From assembly GCA_017620055.1 (NCBI GenBank), contig JAFZRD010000079.1, positions 1 to 12,161 on the forward strand: a stretch of DNA of 12,161 bases, in the 5' to 3' direction. The notes beneath the pieces are model-generated. The model was given only the letters and a program-made list of their open reading frames with translations. It was not told the origin of the DNA and searched no databases. This document shows, one piece after another, positions 1 to 7,842 of the stretch (positions within the stretch are counted from its first letter, which is position 1; each line of letters starts with the position of its first letter). Position numbers and translations under genes: made by a program. The stretch is from Lachnospiraceae bacterium. GTDB taxonomy: Bacteria > Bacillota_A > Clostridia > Lachnospirales > Lachnospiraceae.

Positions 1-1311
1 ATCGGATTTGACAAAAGACTTCTCGAAGCTGATATTGAGGGGTCCAAAGCACATGTTAAGATGCTTGCTGCCGTTGGGGTCATAACCGGTGAAGAGAAGG
101 ATGCCATAATAAAGGGGCTTGAAGGGATACTCGATGATACCGCATCGGGAAAGCTTGAGATAACATCCGAATATGAGGATGTTCACAGCTTTGTCGAGGC
201 AAATCTTATCGAGCGGATCGGGGATGCAGGCAAGAAGATGCATACCGGAAGAAGCCGTAACGATCAGGTGGCACTCGATATGAGACTCTATACAAGGGCC
301 GATCTTATCGAATGCAGGAATTCGGTCAAACAGCTCCTTGTGACACTTCTTGATATCATAGAGAAGAATACGGATACATATATGCCCGGATTCACACATC
401 TTCAGAAGGCACAGCCTGTAACGCTGGCGCATCATCTCGGAGCATATTTTGAGATGTTCAAGAGGGATCATTTACGGCTGTCCGATATATATGAACGTAT
501 GAATTATTGTCCTCTCGGGGCTGGTGCTCTTGCCGGGACAACATATCCGCTCGACCGCGAGATGGTTGCAAAAGAGCTCGGATTTACGGCCGCAACGGCT
601 AATTCGATGGATTCGGTTTCCGACAGGGATTACCTCATCGAGTACATGTCGGCGCTCTCGATCATCATGATGCATCTGTCGAGACTGTGCGAGGAGATAA
701 TAATCTGGAACAGCAACGAATACAGGTTTGTGAACATTGATGATGCATTTGCGACAGGCTCGAGCATCATGCCGCAGAAGAAGAATCCCGACATCGCCGA
801 ACTTACCCGCGGGAAGACCGGAAGAGTGTACGGAGATCTTATGGCTCTTCTGACAACGATGAAGGGTCTGCCACTTGCATATAACAAAGATATGCAGGAA
901 GACAAGGAAGCCGCATTTGATGCCATGGATACGGTCAGTGACTGCCTCGGCGTATTTACCCAAATGATGGCGACACTTACGTTCAATAACGATATTATGC
1001 GTGATTCCGCGGCCAAAGGCTTCACAAACGCAACGGATGCTGCCGATTATCTTGTAAGAAAGGGAGTGCCTTTCAGAGATGCACATGGAATTATCGGTCA
1101 AATTGTGATATACTGTGACACAAATTCAAAATCTATCGAAGAGTGCACTTTGGAAGAACTTAAACGTATAAGTGACGTATTCGATGAGGATGTTTATGAC
1201 GCCATCAGCTTGAAGACATGTGTCGAAAAGAGGATGACGAAAGGCGGGCCGGGAAGCGGCGCCGTGCAGGAGTTTATAAAGTACGCACGTGATTTTCTCG
1301 GTACGATTTGA
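1..1311 (+). CDS. argH: Argininosuccinate lyase, 5' end missing
   Basis: Splits argininosuccinate into arginine and fumarate, the last step of arginine synthesis, as a cytosolic homotetramer of the fumarase/aspartase superfamily. The frame is open from base 1, so the window cuts the gene; by comparison with the usual length of about 460 residues, roughly 24 N-terminal residues are missing and 436 are present. Visible family motifs are HTGRSRNDQV (fragment residues about 81-90), THLQKAQPV with the catalytic-region His (about 132-140), and the flexible signature loop GSSIMPQKKNPD (about 253-264), which carries the catalytic Ser. The motif KGLPLAYNKDMQEDKE is also intact. The internal ATG at 61 is not the start, because homology continues upstream of it. 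asd follows after 36 bases with no terminator. No missing key residue is seen; the identification is firm. Confidence 0.97.
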   Translation: MGFDKRLLEADIEGSKAHVKMLAAVGVITGEEKDAIIKGLEGILDDTASGKLEITSEYEDVHSFVEANLIERIGDAGKKMHTGRSRNDQVALDMRLYTRADLIECRNSVKQLLVTLLDIIEKNTDTYMPGFTHLQKAQPVTLAHHLGAYFEMFKRDHLRLSDIYERMNYCPLGAGALAGTTYPLDREMVAKELGFTAATANSMDSVSDRDYLIEYMSALSIIMMHLSRLCEEIIIWNSNEYRFVNIDDAFATGSSIMPQKKNPDIAELTRGKTGRVYGDLMALLTTMKGLPLAYNKDMQEDKEAAFDAMDTVSDCLGVFTQMMATLTFNNDIMRDSAAKGFTNATDAADYLVRKGVPFRDAHGIIGQIVIYCDTNSKSIEECTLEELKRISDVFDEDVYDAISLKTCVEKRMTKGGPGSGAVQEFIKYARDFLGTI

Positions 1312-1333
1312 TCGATCTGAAGGCCTGCCAAAG

Positions 1334-1339
1334 AGGAGG
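1334..1339 (+). promoter_or_regulatory. Ribosome binding site of asd
   Basis: A perfect AGGAGG lies 8 bases before the ATG at 1348 and fixes that start. It sits in the 36-base gap after argH, where I see no promoter or hairpin, so asd is probably read from the argH transcript. Confidence 0.8.
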
Positions 1340-1347
1340 AAGAGGAC

Positions 1348-2433
1348 ATGAGTGAGAGATTAAGAGTAGGTATCCTGGGCGGTACCGGAATGGTGGGACA
1401 GCGGTTCATATCGCTTCTTGAGAACCACCCCTGGTTTGAAGTAAAGGTCATCGCGGCTTCACCGAGAAGCGCTGGCAAGAGATATGAGGATGCGGTCGGA
1501 GACCGTTGGAAGATGAAGACACCGATGCCGGAAGCGGTAAAGGATATCGTTGTCATGAACGTCAATGAGGTTGAGAAGGTCGCATCGGATGTTGATTTCG
1601 TGTTCTCGGCCGTTGACATGACGAAGGATGAGATACGTGCGATCGAGGAAGCTTATGCTAAAGCTGAGACTCCGGTCGTATCGAATAACAGCGCTCATCG
1701 CTGGACTCCGGATGTTCCCATGGTGATCCCCGAGATCAATCCGGATCATATTGCGATAATAGACGATCAGAGGAAGAGACTCGGAACAACGAGAGGATTC
1801 GTTGCCGTCAAACCCAACTGCTCGATCCAGAGCTATACCCCCGCTCTTGCGGCATGGGCCGAGTTCGAGCCTTATGAGGTTGTTGCATCGACTTATCAGG
1901 CAATATCTGGTGCCGGCAAGACATTCAAAGACTGGCCGGAGATGATCGAAAACGTTATACCGTACATCGGCGGAGAAGAGGAGAAGTCCGAGCAGGAACC
2001 TCTCAAGATCCTCGGTAAATACGAGAACGGTCAGATCGTAAAGGCCGAAGAGCCCGTGATCACATGCCAGTGCATCAGGATTCCCGTACTTGACGGACAT
2101 ACGGCTTCTGTATTTGTTAAGTTTCGGAAGAAACCTACCAAAGAGCAGCTTATCGAGAAGCTCGTAAGCTATTCGGGTGCTCCCCAGGAGCTCGGTCTTC
2201 CTTCGGCACCGAAGCAGTTCATACAGTACATGGAAGAAGACAACAGGCCGCAGGTTAAACTTGATGTTGACTTTGAACACGGAATGGGCATTTCGATCGG
2301 AAGACTCCGTGAGGATACCGTTTATGACTTCAAGTTTGTGGGTCTGTCCCACAATACCGTTCGCGGTGCTGCGGGCGGTGCGGTTCTTTGCGCGGAACTG
2401 CTCAAAGCAAAGGGCTATATTACAAAAAAGTGA
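1348..2433 (+). CDS. asd: Aspartate-semialdehyde dehydrogenase, archaeal/fungal type
   Basis: Reduces aspartyl-4-phosphate to aspartate semialdehyde with NADPH. This is the branch point for lysine/diaminopimelate, threonine, methionine and homoserine. The 361 residues match the archaeal/fungal branch of the family rather than the classical E. coli branch. An N-terminal Rossmann motif GGTGMVGQ (residues 11-18) binds NADP. The active-site Cys is C158 in PNCSIQ, and the substrate loop is QAISGAGK (184-191). The general base is probably H251 in LDGHTAS, and the block NNSAHRW...VPMVIPEIN (113-131) is typical of this branch. The start is supported by AGGAGG 8 bases upstream. It lies between argH and a c-di-GMP gene that begins 17 bases after its stop, with no terminator between them. 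All catalytic residues are present; it should be an active cytosolic enzyme. Confidence 0.96.
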   Translation: MSERLRVGILGGTGMVGQRFISLLENHPWFEVKVIAASPRSAGKRYEDAVGDRWKMKTPMPEAVKDIVVMNVNEVEKVASDVDFVFSAVDMTKDEIRAIEEAYAKAETPVVSNNSAHRWTPDVPMVIPEINPDHIAIIDDQRKRLGTTRGFVAVKPNCSIQSYTPALAAWAEFEPYEVVASTYQAISGAGKTFKDWPEMIENVIPYIGGEEEKSEQEPLKILGKYENGQIVKAEEPVITCQCIRIPVLDGHTASVFVKFRKKPTKEQLIEKLVSYSGAPQELGLPSAPKQFIQYMEEDNRPQVKLDVDFEHGMGISIGRLREDTVYDFKFVGLSHNTVRGAAGGAVLCAELLKAKGYITKK

Positions 2434-2450
2434 TCTGAAAGAGTAACGAC

Positions 2451-4193
2451 GTGGAAGACTTAAAGTATCAGATAGATCTTTTGACAGCTTTAAATGAGAG
2501 ACTCCTTGCGAGTGAGAAGATGTACCGGCACATTGCTGAATGTTCCGGCACTCTTTTCCTGTATTACGATTACAAGTGTTCTCCGACCAAGGTTGAGCTT
2601 GTCGGTCCTTGGGACGAAAAGGTCGGCGAGAAGATCGCCAATCATCCGTACGATGAGTCTTACATGTTAAACCTCCTTTTTGATGAGGATCAGGATAAGT
2701 TCAGGATACATATGCTCGAGATCGAAAGAGAAGGGCTTGAGTCCGACACGATCGAGGTGAGGTCACGCAATAAGCGTTACTGGCTGTCGTGCTTCGTTAA
2801 CGTGACATATGACGATGAGCGCAATCCTCTCGAGAAGATCATATCCATAAAAGACATAACCAAGATCAAGATGAACTCGGAAGAGCTCGAATATCTTGCG
2901 TTCTACGATTCCCTTACAGGCGTATACAACAGGAACTACTTTGTCAGGAAGTTCCGCGACATGTGCGAGAAAGCAGATGCCGACAAGGCAAGTGTCGAGC
3001 TCATGTTCGTCGATATTGATGATTTCAAGAAGATCAATGATTCGATTGGCCTTCTGTTCGGTGACGAACTCGTTCAGGAATTCGGCCAGTATCTCAAGGG
3101 ATTCAATACAGAGGATGTGATAGTCGGACGTTTCGGAAGCGATGTGTTCGTTATCGCGATATACAATCCGTGCGGACAGAGGAGCAGCGACGTAATATAC
3201 CGCAAGATCCTCGAAAGGCTCCGTCATCCGTTCATGCTGACCAACAAGACCGAGATAATGTTCACGGTATCCGTCGGTGTTGCAGAGTATCCCGATGCCG
3301 GAAGGACAGCGCTCGAAGTCGTGAAGAACGCTGAGATCGTTCTGTACAAGGCCAAGGAACACGGCAAGAACGGCATCCAGTATTTTGAGATCGATATACT
3401 TAACAAGTTCATCAGGAACGTTTCGGTCGAAAAGCAGCTCAAGGAAGCTATCGAGACCGAAGGATTCCAGCTTTATTACCAGCCACAGTATTATGCTGCA
3501 AGCGGTAACCTTCGCGGCGCCGAAGCACTGATCAGATGGCCCGATCCCGAAGGCGACGGTTTCATCACTTCTCCCGGAGAGTTCATTCCAATCGCCGAGA
3601 AGAACGGCGCGATCATTCCGATAGGCAATTATGTCATTAAGGAAGCGTTAAAGACGCTTTCGGACTGGCGCAATAAATATCATATACCGATGATATTGTC
3701 CATAAACATCTCGGCATTGTCTTTGGAGAAGGAGAACTTTGTCGATAATATCGCTCATCTTATAAGCATGTACGGCATCAATACCGATACCGTCGAGCTT
3801 GAGATCACGGAATCGGTGTTTATCAACAATTTCGAGGATGTCATCGACAAGATCAAGACGCTCCGCGGGCTAGGAATGAGAGTCAGCCTCGATGACTTCG
3901 GGACGGGATTTTCATCGCTGTCATACTTAAAGCAGCTTCCCATCGATACTCTCAAGATAGACAGATCGTTCATAGAAACGGCTGTCAAGGATGAGAGTTC
4001 GAGCATCATATATGAGAGTGTTATCCAGATGTCGCAGAAGCTCGGTTTCGAGACTGTTGCCGAGGGAGTTGAAACGCGTGAGCAGTTCAATTATCTTCGC
4101 GAGAAGAACATCGATATCATTCAGGGGTTCCTTCTCGGCAAGCCTATAAGCAAGGTCGAATTCGAGAAGCTCCTTATCAGACAGATCCCTTAG
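2451..4193 (+). CDS. PAS-GGDEF-EAL protein, probable c-di-GMP phosphodiesterase
   Basis: A 580-residue soluble protein with no signal peptide or membrane segment. A short helix (about 1-25) leads into a PAS-like sensor (about 24-140), then GGDEF (about 145-315) and EAL (about 325-575). The GGDEF signature reads GSDVF (229-233) instead of GG(D/E)EF and no RxxD inhibitory site precedes it, so cyclase activity is unlikely, although the metal Asp D188 remains. The EAL domain has every expected residue: E358, N419, E451, D481, D482, K502, E538 and Q558, with spacings that match the RocR numbering I know except for a 3-residue insertion after E358. I infer hydrolysis of c-di-GMP to pGpG, perhaps with GTP or a PAS ligand acting through the dead GGDEF. 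The start is GTG with a weak AAAGAG (2438-2443) site 7 bases upstream. Its 17-base distance from asd implies co-transcription. Confidence 0.9.
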   Translation: MEDLKYQIDLLTALNERLLASEKMYRHIAECSGTLFLYYDYKCSPTKVELVGPWDEKVGEKIANHPYDESYMLNLLFDEDQDKFRIHMLEIEREGLESDTIEVRSRNKRYWLSCFVNVTYDDERNPLEKIISIKDITKIKMNSEELEYLAFYDSLTGVYNRNYFVRKFRDMCEKADADKASVELMFVDIDDFKKINDSIGLLFGDELVQEFGQYLKGFNTEDVIVGRFGSDVFVIAIYNPCGQRSSDVIYRKILERLRHPFMLTNKTEIMFTVSVGVAEYPDAGRTALEVVKNAEIVLYKAKEHGKNGIQYFEIDILNKFIRNVSVEKQLKEAIETEGFQLYYQPQYYAASGNLRGAEALIRWPDPEGDGFITSPGEFIPIAEKNGAIIPIGNYVIKEALKTLSDWRNKYHIPMILSINISALSLEKENFVDNIAHLISMYGINTDTVELEITESVFINNFEDVIDKIKTLRGLGMRVSLDDFGTGFSSLSYLKQLPIDTLKIDRSFIETAVKDESSSIIYESVIQMSQKLGFETVAEGVETREQFNYLREKNIDIIQGFLLGKPISKVEFEKLLIRQIP

Positions 4194-4219
4194 ATTTCAA
4201 TTCAATAACGGACTGATCT

Positions 4220-5590
4220 ATGTACAGAAAACAGGACCTTAAATATCTACAGGATATATTTGACAGAAGCTCAAACGATATCGCTGTGCTCTACGGAGAC
4301 CGTTCTGCCGGCCTGTCCGGGATCCTGTCGGATTTTCTCAAGGATAAGGAATGTCTGTACTACAAAGCGGGTGCCGTCAATGATCTGATGCAGCGGCAGC
4401 TCTTTGCCGGTGAACTGCATGAACAGACCCGCACACCGGTATTTCCCAGTAACGATTACGACAAGCTCATAAGCTCATATCTCAACGAGAAGACAGACCG
4501 TAAGAAGGTCGTTGTTTTCGATGATTTTGATTTTCTTGTAAAAGACAATCCCACATTCATCAATTTCCTTGCGGGGCTCCTGTTCGGGCACAGTACTGCG
4601 GGTAAATGCATGATACTTCTCGTGTGTGATGACGTTCAATGGGTTGAGAATGACATGGTCAGGACTCTCGGACGCAAGACCTCGGAAATATCAGGCGTTA
4701 TCAAATCGAATGAGTTTTCTCCAACCGAGTTTTACGAGTGTTTTCCCGATATGCCGCTTTCCGAAGCAATGGGAATATATGCTCTTATCGGAGGCAAGAG
4801 CCATTACTATGATAAAATAACAGCCGATACCACGATGAAATCGCTTATATATGATCAGCTTGAGAAATGGGGCGATATTGATTTTCCGTCATCACGGTAT
4901 CTTCCGAAGGAGATAAGAGAGCCTGCGTTATATAACACGATACTTGTCAACATCGCTGCAGGGAACGGGAAACTCAATGACCTTCACAAAGCCACGGGTA
5001 TGGACCGGGCGAAGCTGTCGGTATATCTGAAAACGCTTATGGAGTGCGGGACTGTTGCCAAGGTGGTAAGCGCGGATATAGGAACCGGTGCAAATACGCA
5101 GAAAGGGATGTACCGGATAGAAGACAGGATGATCAGGTTTTATTACAGGTTCATATTTCCGCATCTGTCTTCACTGAAGATCCTCGGCCCGGAGAAATTC
5201 TACAGGAAGTTCATAGAGCCCGGGATCGTGTCGTTCATGGTGGAAGTGTATCCGATATTCTGCATGGAGCATGTCAGGTGGCTTCGCGATCATGACAGAC
5301 TGACATTTAAGGTCGCCTCGATAGAAGAGTATCATGACAAGAACGGAGATATCGATTTCGTTGTTATCGCTGCCGGCGGAAGCGTCATCGCCTGCTCGTG
5401 CAGATACGCACTGCCGCATATGAGCTATGCGGTTGTTGACAGGATAAGAACCACAGTCCGCAAGGACAAGATAATGTGCGACAACATCTGGCTGTTCTCG
5501 GCCGGCGGATTCGACCAGAAGCTTTCTATGTACGGGAGTGTAACTCCGGGCATCAATCTCATCGACGGATCCGAACAACGCCTGCATTGA
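4220..5590 (+). CDS. DUF234-type ATPase-like protein with degenerate motifs
   Basis: A 456-residue cytosolic protein whose layout matches the archaeal-type ATPase/DUF234 family: P-loop ATPase domain (about 1-170), a GG..YY helical segment (191-197), winged helix (about 238-283) and C-terminal DUF234 with a PD-(D/E)XK-like fold (about 298-440, starting YRIEDRMIRFYYRF). Both enzymatic motifs are altered. The Walker A position reads GDRSAGLS (26-33), with Leu where Lys is required. Walker B is VVVFDD (97-102), with Asp for the usual Glu. In the nuclease-like core GDID (376-379) keeps one Asp, but the expected GECKW block reads CSCRY (392-396), losing both Glu and Lys. I infer a non-catalytic or ATP-independent descendant; the substrate is unknown. 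It starts 26 bases after the c-di-GMP gene, with only a weak ribosome site. Family assignment is from motif order, moderately sure. Confidence 0.7.
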   Translation: MYRKQDLKYLQDIFDRSSNDIAVLYGDRSAGLSGILSDFLKDKECLYYKAGAVNDLMQRQLFAGELHEQTRTPVFPSNDYDKLISSYLNEKTDRKKVVVFDDFDFLVKDNPTFINFLAGLLFGHSTAGKCMILLVCDDVQWVENDMVRTLGRKTSEISGVIKSNEFSPTEFYECFPDMPLSEAMGIYALIGGKSHYYDKITADTTMKSLIYDQLEKWGDIDFPSSRYLPKEIREPALYNTILVNIAAGNGKLNDLHKATGMDRAKLSVYLKTLMECGTVAKVVSADIGTGANTQKGMYRIEDRMIRFYYRFIFPHLSSLKILGPEKFYRKFIEPGIVSFMVEVYPIFCMEHVRWLRDHDRLTFKVASIEEYHDKNGDIDFVVIAAGGSVIACSCRYALPHMSYAVVDRIRTTVRKDKIMCDNIWLFSAGGFDQKLSMYGSVTPGINLIDGSEQRLH

Positions 5591-5615
5591 CACATTTAAG
5601 CTATGATGATACATT
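5587..5615 (+). promoter_or_regulatory. Sigma-A promoter of the amino-acid importer operon
   Basis: A perfect TTGACA (5587-5592) is followed after 17 bases by TACATT (5610-5615), and TG at 5607-5608 makes an extended -10. The -35 overlaps the last codons of the upstream gene. The predicted start near 5622 would leave a leader of about 50 bases, enough for the ribosome site at 5662. Spacing and hexamers are those of a strong vegetative promoter. No experimental support is available here. Confidence 0.65.
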
Positions 5616-5640
5616 AATACAGTCTTATTAAGGCATACTT

Positions 5641-5646
5641 TATAAT
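5641..5646 (+). promoter_or_regulatory. Possible second -10 box
   Basis: A perfect TATAAT lies in the AT-rich leader of the lipoprotein gene, but no good -35 sits 16-18 bases upstream (TACAGT at 5618-5623 is poor). A start here would lie only about 10 bases before the ribosome site. It may be a secondary promoter or chance in AT-rich DNA. Confidence 0.25.
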
Positions 5647-5661
5647 AATTGGATAATAATC

Positions 5662-5667
5662 GGAGGA
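5662..5667 (+). promoter_or_regulatory. Ribosome binding site of the lipoprotein gene
   Basis: GGAGGA lies 6 bases before the ATG at 5674. It supports a start that gives a complete lipoprotein signal peptide. Confidence 0.75.
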
Positions 5668-5673
5668 TCAGAC

Positions 5674-6405
5674 ATGAAAAAGTTATTGGTTGTTATGATG
5701 GCAGTTGTATCCGTGTTATCACTCGGAGCATGCAAAGGCGCATCATCGAATAAGCTCGTAATGGCTACGAATGCCGCATTCCCGCCTTACGAATATGTTG
5801 AAGGAAAAGAGATCGTAGGTATCGATGCTGAGATAGCAAAGGCTATCGCTGATGATCTCGGTAAAGAACTCATCATCGAGGATATGGCGTTTGATTCCAT
5901 CATCGCTGCGGTACAGACGGGTAAGGCCGATATCGCAATGGCAGGCATGACCGTTACCGAAGACCGTAAGCAGAACATCAATTTCACGACTCCTTATACC
6001 GAAGCGGCACAGGTCATTGTTGTCAAGAACACTTCGACAGTTGCAGGTCCCGATGATCTTGAAGGTCTCAGGATCGGTGTCCAGATCGGTACGACAGGTG
6101 ACATTTATGCGGAGGATATCGCAGGCGCACAGATCGAGCGTTATTCAAAGTTCTTTGAGGCGATCAACGCACTCGATCAGGACAAGATAGATGCTGTCAT
6201 CGTTGACCGTGAGCCCGGTAAGGTATTCGTTTCCCAGAACGAGAATCTCAAGATGGTTGACGAGGAGTTTACCGTTGAGGAATACGCTATCGGTGTTGCA
6301 AAAGAGAACACACAGCTTCTTGACGATATCAACGCATCACTCAAGAAACTCCAGGATTCCGGCAAGATCGACGAGATCATAGGCAAATACATCAAAGCGG
6401 AATAA
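5674..6405 (+). CDS. Amino-acid ABC transporter substrate-binding lipoprotein
   Basis: The extracytoplasmic binding protein of a polar amino-acid importer, family 3 (SBP_bac_3), 243 residues. The signal peptide has two Lys at residues 2-3, a hydrophobic core and a lipobox LGAC with Cys at residue 20, so the mature protein is tethered to the membrane by a diacylglyceryl-Cys. The mature part opens with the family pattern ATNAAFPPYEY (31-41) and VGIDAEIAKAIA. R98 in TEDRKQ is the usual ligand carboxylate contact, and D178 in VIVDREPG is the usual ligand amino-group contact. That fits an L-amino-acid ligand, but the sequence does not tell which one (cystine, glutamine, arginine or another). The gene heads the operon behind its own promoter; the permease starts 2 bases after its stop. 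Confidence 0.93.
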   Translation: MKKLLVVMMAVVSVLSLGACKGASSNKLVMATNAAFPPYEYVEGKEIVGIDAEIAKAIADDLGKELIIEDMAFDSIIAAVQTGKADIAMAGMTVTEDRKQNINFTTPYTEAAQVIVVKNTSTVAGPDDLEGLRIGVQIGTTGDIYAEDIAGAQIERYSKFFEAINALDQDKIDAVIVDREPGKVFVSQNENLKMVDEEFTVEEYAIGVAKENTQLLDDINASLKKLQDSGKIDEIIGKYIKAE

Positions 6406-6407
6406 TA

Positions 6408-7094
6408 ATGAGTTTTAAAGAGAATCTTTATCTCAATTTCATTAAAGATGACAGGTACATGTACCTGATCAGGGGCCTCGGAAACACATTACTCATCACG
6501 ATCGTTGCGGTCGTGGTGGGTATTTTGCTTGGTTTTCTTCTTGCCTACATAAGGTCCACGCATGACAAGACAGGTAAATGGAAACTGGCGAACCTTGTTG
6601 CCCATTTCTATATAACGGTCATCCGCGGAACGCCTATGGTACTGCAGCTTTTGATCGTGTACTTTGTCATATTCGCATCGGTCAACATCCCGAAGATAAT
6701 AGTAGCGTTCATCGCATTCGGTCTTAACTCGGCAGCATACGTTGCGGAAATAATAAGGGCCGGGATAATGTCGATCGACGAGGGACAGTTCGAAGCAGGT
6801 GCGAGTCTCGGATTTTCGTATACACAGACTATGCTTTATTTCATCCTTCCGCAGGCAATAAAGAACGTTCTTCCCGCGCTCGGAAATGAGATGATAGTTC
6901 TTCTCAAAGAGACTTCGGTTGCCGGTTATATCGCAATGGATGATCTTACAAGGGGCGCCGATATCATAAGGAGCCAGACATACTCGGCATTCATGCCGCT
7001 CCTGATGGCTGCGGCGATCTACCTGTTCTTCGTATTGATATTTGACAGTCTTGTCAAGAAACTTGAAAGGAACCTCAAGAACAGTGACCACTGA
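6408..7094 (+). CDS. Amino-acid ABC transporter permease (HisM/GlnP family)
   Basis: A membrane subunit that forms the import channel, most likely as a homodimer because only one permease gene is present. It has 228 residues with hydrophobic segments at about 24-48, 65-90, 93-113 and 193-214; the region after the EAA loop adds a further possible segment. The N-terminal pattern [16 protein letters not shown] and the block [12 protein letters not shown] (70-81) are characteristic of the His/Glu/Gln/Arg family. The EAA loop that docks on the ATPase runs from about E129 (EAGASLGFS) to the LPQA at 147-150. It starts 2 bases after the lipoprotein stop, with only a weak ribosome site, which implies translational coupling. 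Its last codons overlap the ATPase gene by 11 bases if that gene begins at GTG 7084. Confidence 0.94.
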   Translation: MSFKENLYLNFIKDDRYMYLIRGLGNTLLITIVAVVVGILLGFLLAYIRSTHDKTGKWKLANLVAHFYITVIRGTPMVLQLLIVYFVIFASVNIPKIIVAFIAFGLNSAAYVAEIIRAGIMSIDEGQFEAGASLGFSYTQTMLYFILPQAIKNVLPALGNEMIVLLKETSVAGYIAMDDLTRGADIIRSQTYSAFMPLLMAAAIYLFFVLIFDSLVKKLERNLKNSDH

Positions 7095-7842
7095 GAGTAA
7101 AAAACCTTTGATAGAGGTCAGAGACCTTTGCAAAGTATTCCGTTCCAATCATCAGAATATAGAAGTGCTTTCCGATATATCGGTTAATTTCTACGAGGGC
7201 GATGTTGCTTTCATAGTAGGGCCTTCAGGTGCCGGAAAGAGTACGTTCCTGCGCTGCCTTAACCGGCTCGAGGAAGCAACCTCGGGGCAGATATTCTTTG
7301 AAGGGGTCAATATACTTGATAAAGATGTTGATATCGACAGGCACAGGCAGAAGATGGGAATGGTGTTCCAGCAGTTCAATCTGTTCCCGCATCTGTCAGT
7401 CATGTCAAACCTTACAATCGGTCCCATCAGGCTTCAGGGGCTGTCAAAAGAGGAAGCCGAAGAGCGCGCGATGAAACTGCTTCGCCGCGTTAAGCTCGAG
7501 GACCGCGCAAATTCATATCCGAACCAGCTCTCCGGCGGACAGAAGCAGCGTATAGCGATAGCAAGGTCTCTTTGCATGGAACCTGACGTGATGCTCTTTG
7601 ACGAACCCACGAGTGCTCTTGATCCCGAGATGGTCGGCGAGGTTCTCGAAGTCATGAGGGAACTGGCAGAAGATAAGATGACGATGATAGTTGTAACACA
7701 TGAAATGGCTTTTGCAAGGGAAGTTGCAAACCGCATCATGTTCATGGCAGATACGAAGATACTCGAAGAGAACGATCCGACGAACTTCTTTGAGAATCCG
7801 CAGAATGAACGTCTTAAAGCATTTCTGGATAAGATGATATGA
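7084..7842 (+). CDS. Amino-acid ABC transporter ATP-binding protein
   Basis: The ATPase that drives the importer, a GlnQ/HisP-like protein of 252 residues from this start. Walker A is GPSGAGKST (46-54), the Q-loop Gln is Q96 in [12 protein letters not shown], the signature is LSGGQKQR (149-156), Walker B with the catalytic Glu is LFDE (171-174), the D-loop SALD follows, and the switch His is H206 in VVTHEM. All are intact. I chose GTG at 7084, preceded by AAAGGA (7066-7071), over the in-frame TTG at 7042, because the latter adds 14 residues that are not family-like and overlaps the permease by 53 bases. The spacer of 12 bases is long, so the start is not certain. The stop overlaps the topB start as ATGA. 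Confidence 0.94.
   Translation: MTTESKKPLIEVRDLCKVFRSNHQNIEVLSDISVNFYEGDVAFIVGPSGAGKSTFLRCLNRLEEATSGQIFFEGVNILDKDVDIDRHRQKMGMVFQQFNLFPHLSVMSNLTIGPIRLQGLSKEEAEERAMKLLRRVKLEDRANSYPNQLSGGQKQRIAIARSLCMEPDVMLFDEPTSALDPEMVGEVLEVMRELAEDKMTMIVVTHEMAFAREVANRIMFMADTKILEENDPTNFFENPQNERLKAFLDKMI

Noticed and set aside
472..1101. A 209-codon open frame on the minus strand opposite argH, and similar ones opposite the c-di-GMP, permease and topB genes
   Set aside because: The translations are low-complexity or Cys/His/Arg-rich without family motifs, and each shadows a gene supported by motifs.
1459..2352. A 297-codon open frame on the minus strand opposite asd
   Set aside because: It lies wholly inside a firmly identified enzyme gene, its translation resembles no protein I know and it has no ribosome site. 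It is a by-product of codon bias in asd.
7042..7083. TTG at 7042 as the start of the ABC ATPase
   Set aside because: It would overlap the permease by 53 bases and add a 14-residue extension foreign to the family; GTG 7084 has an AAAGGA upstream.
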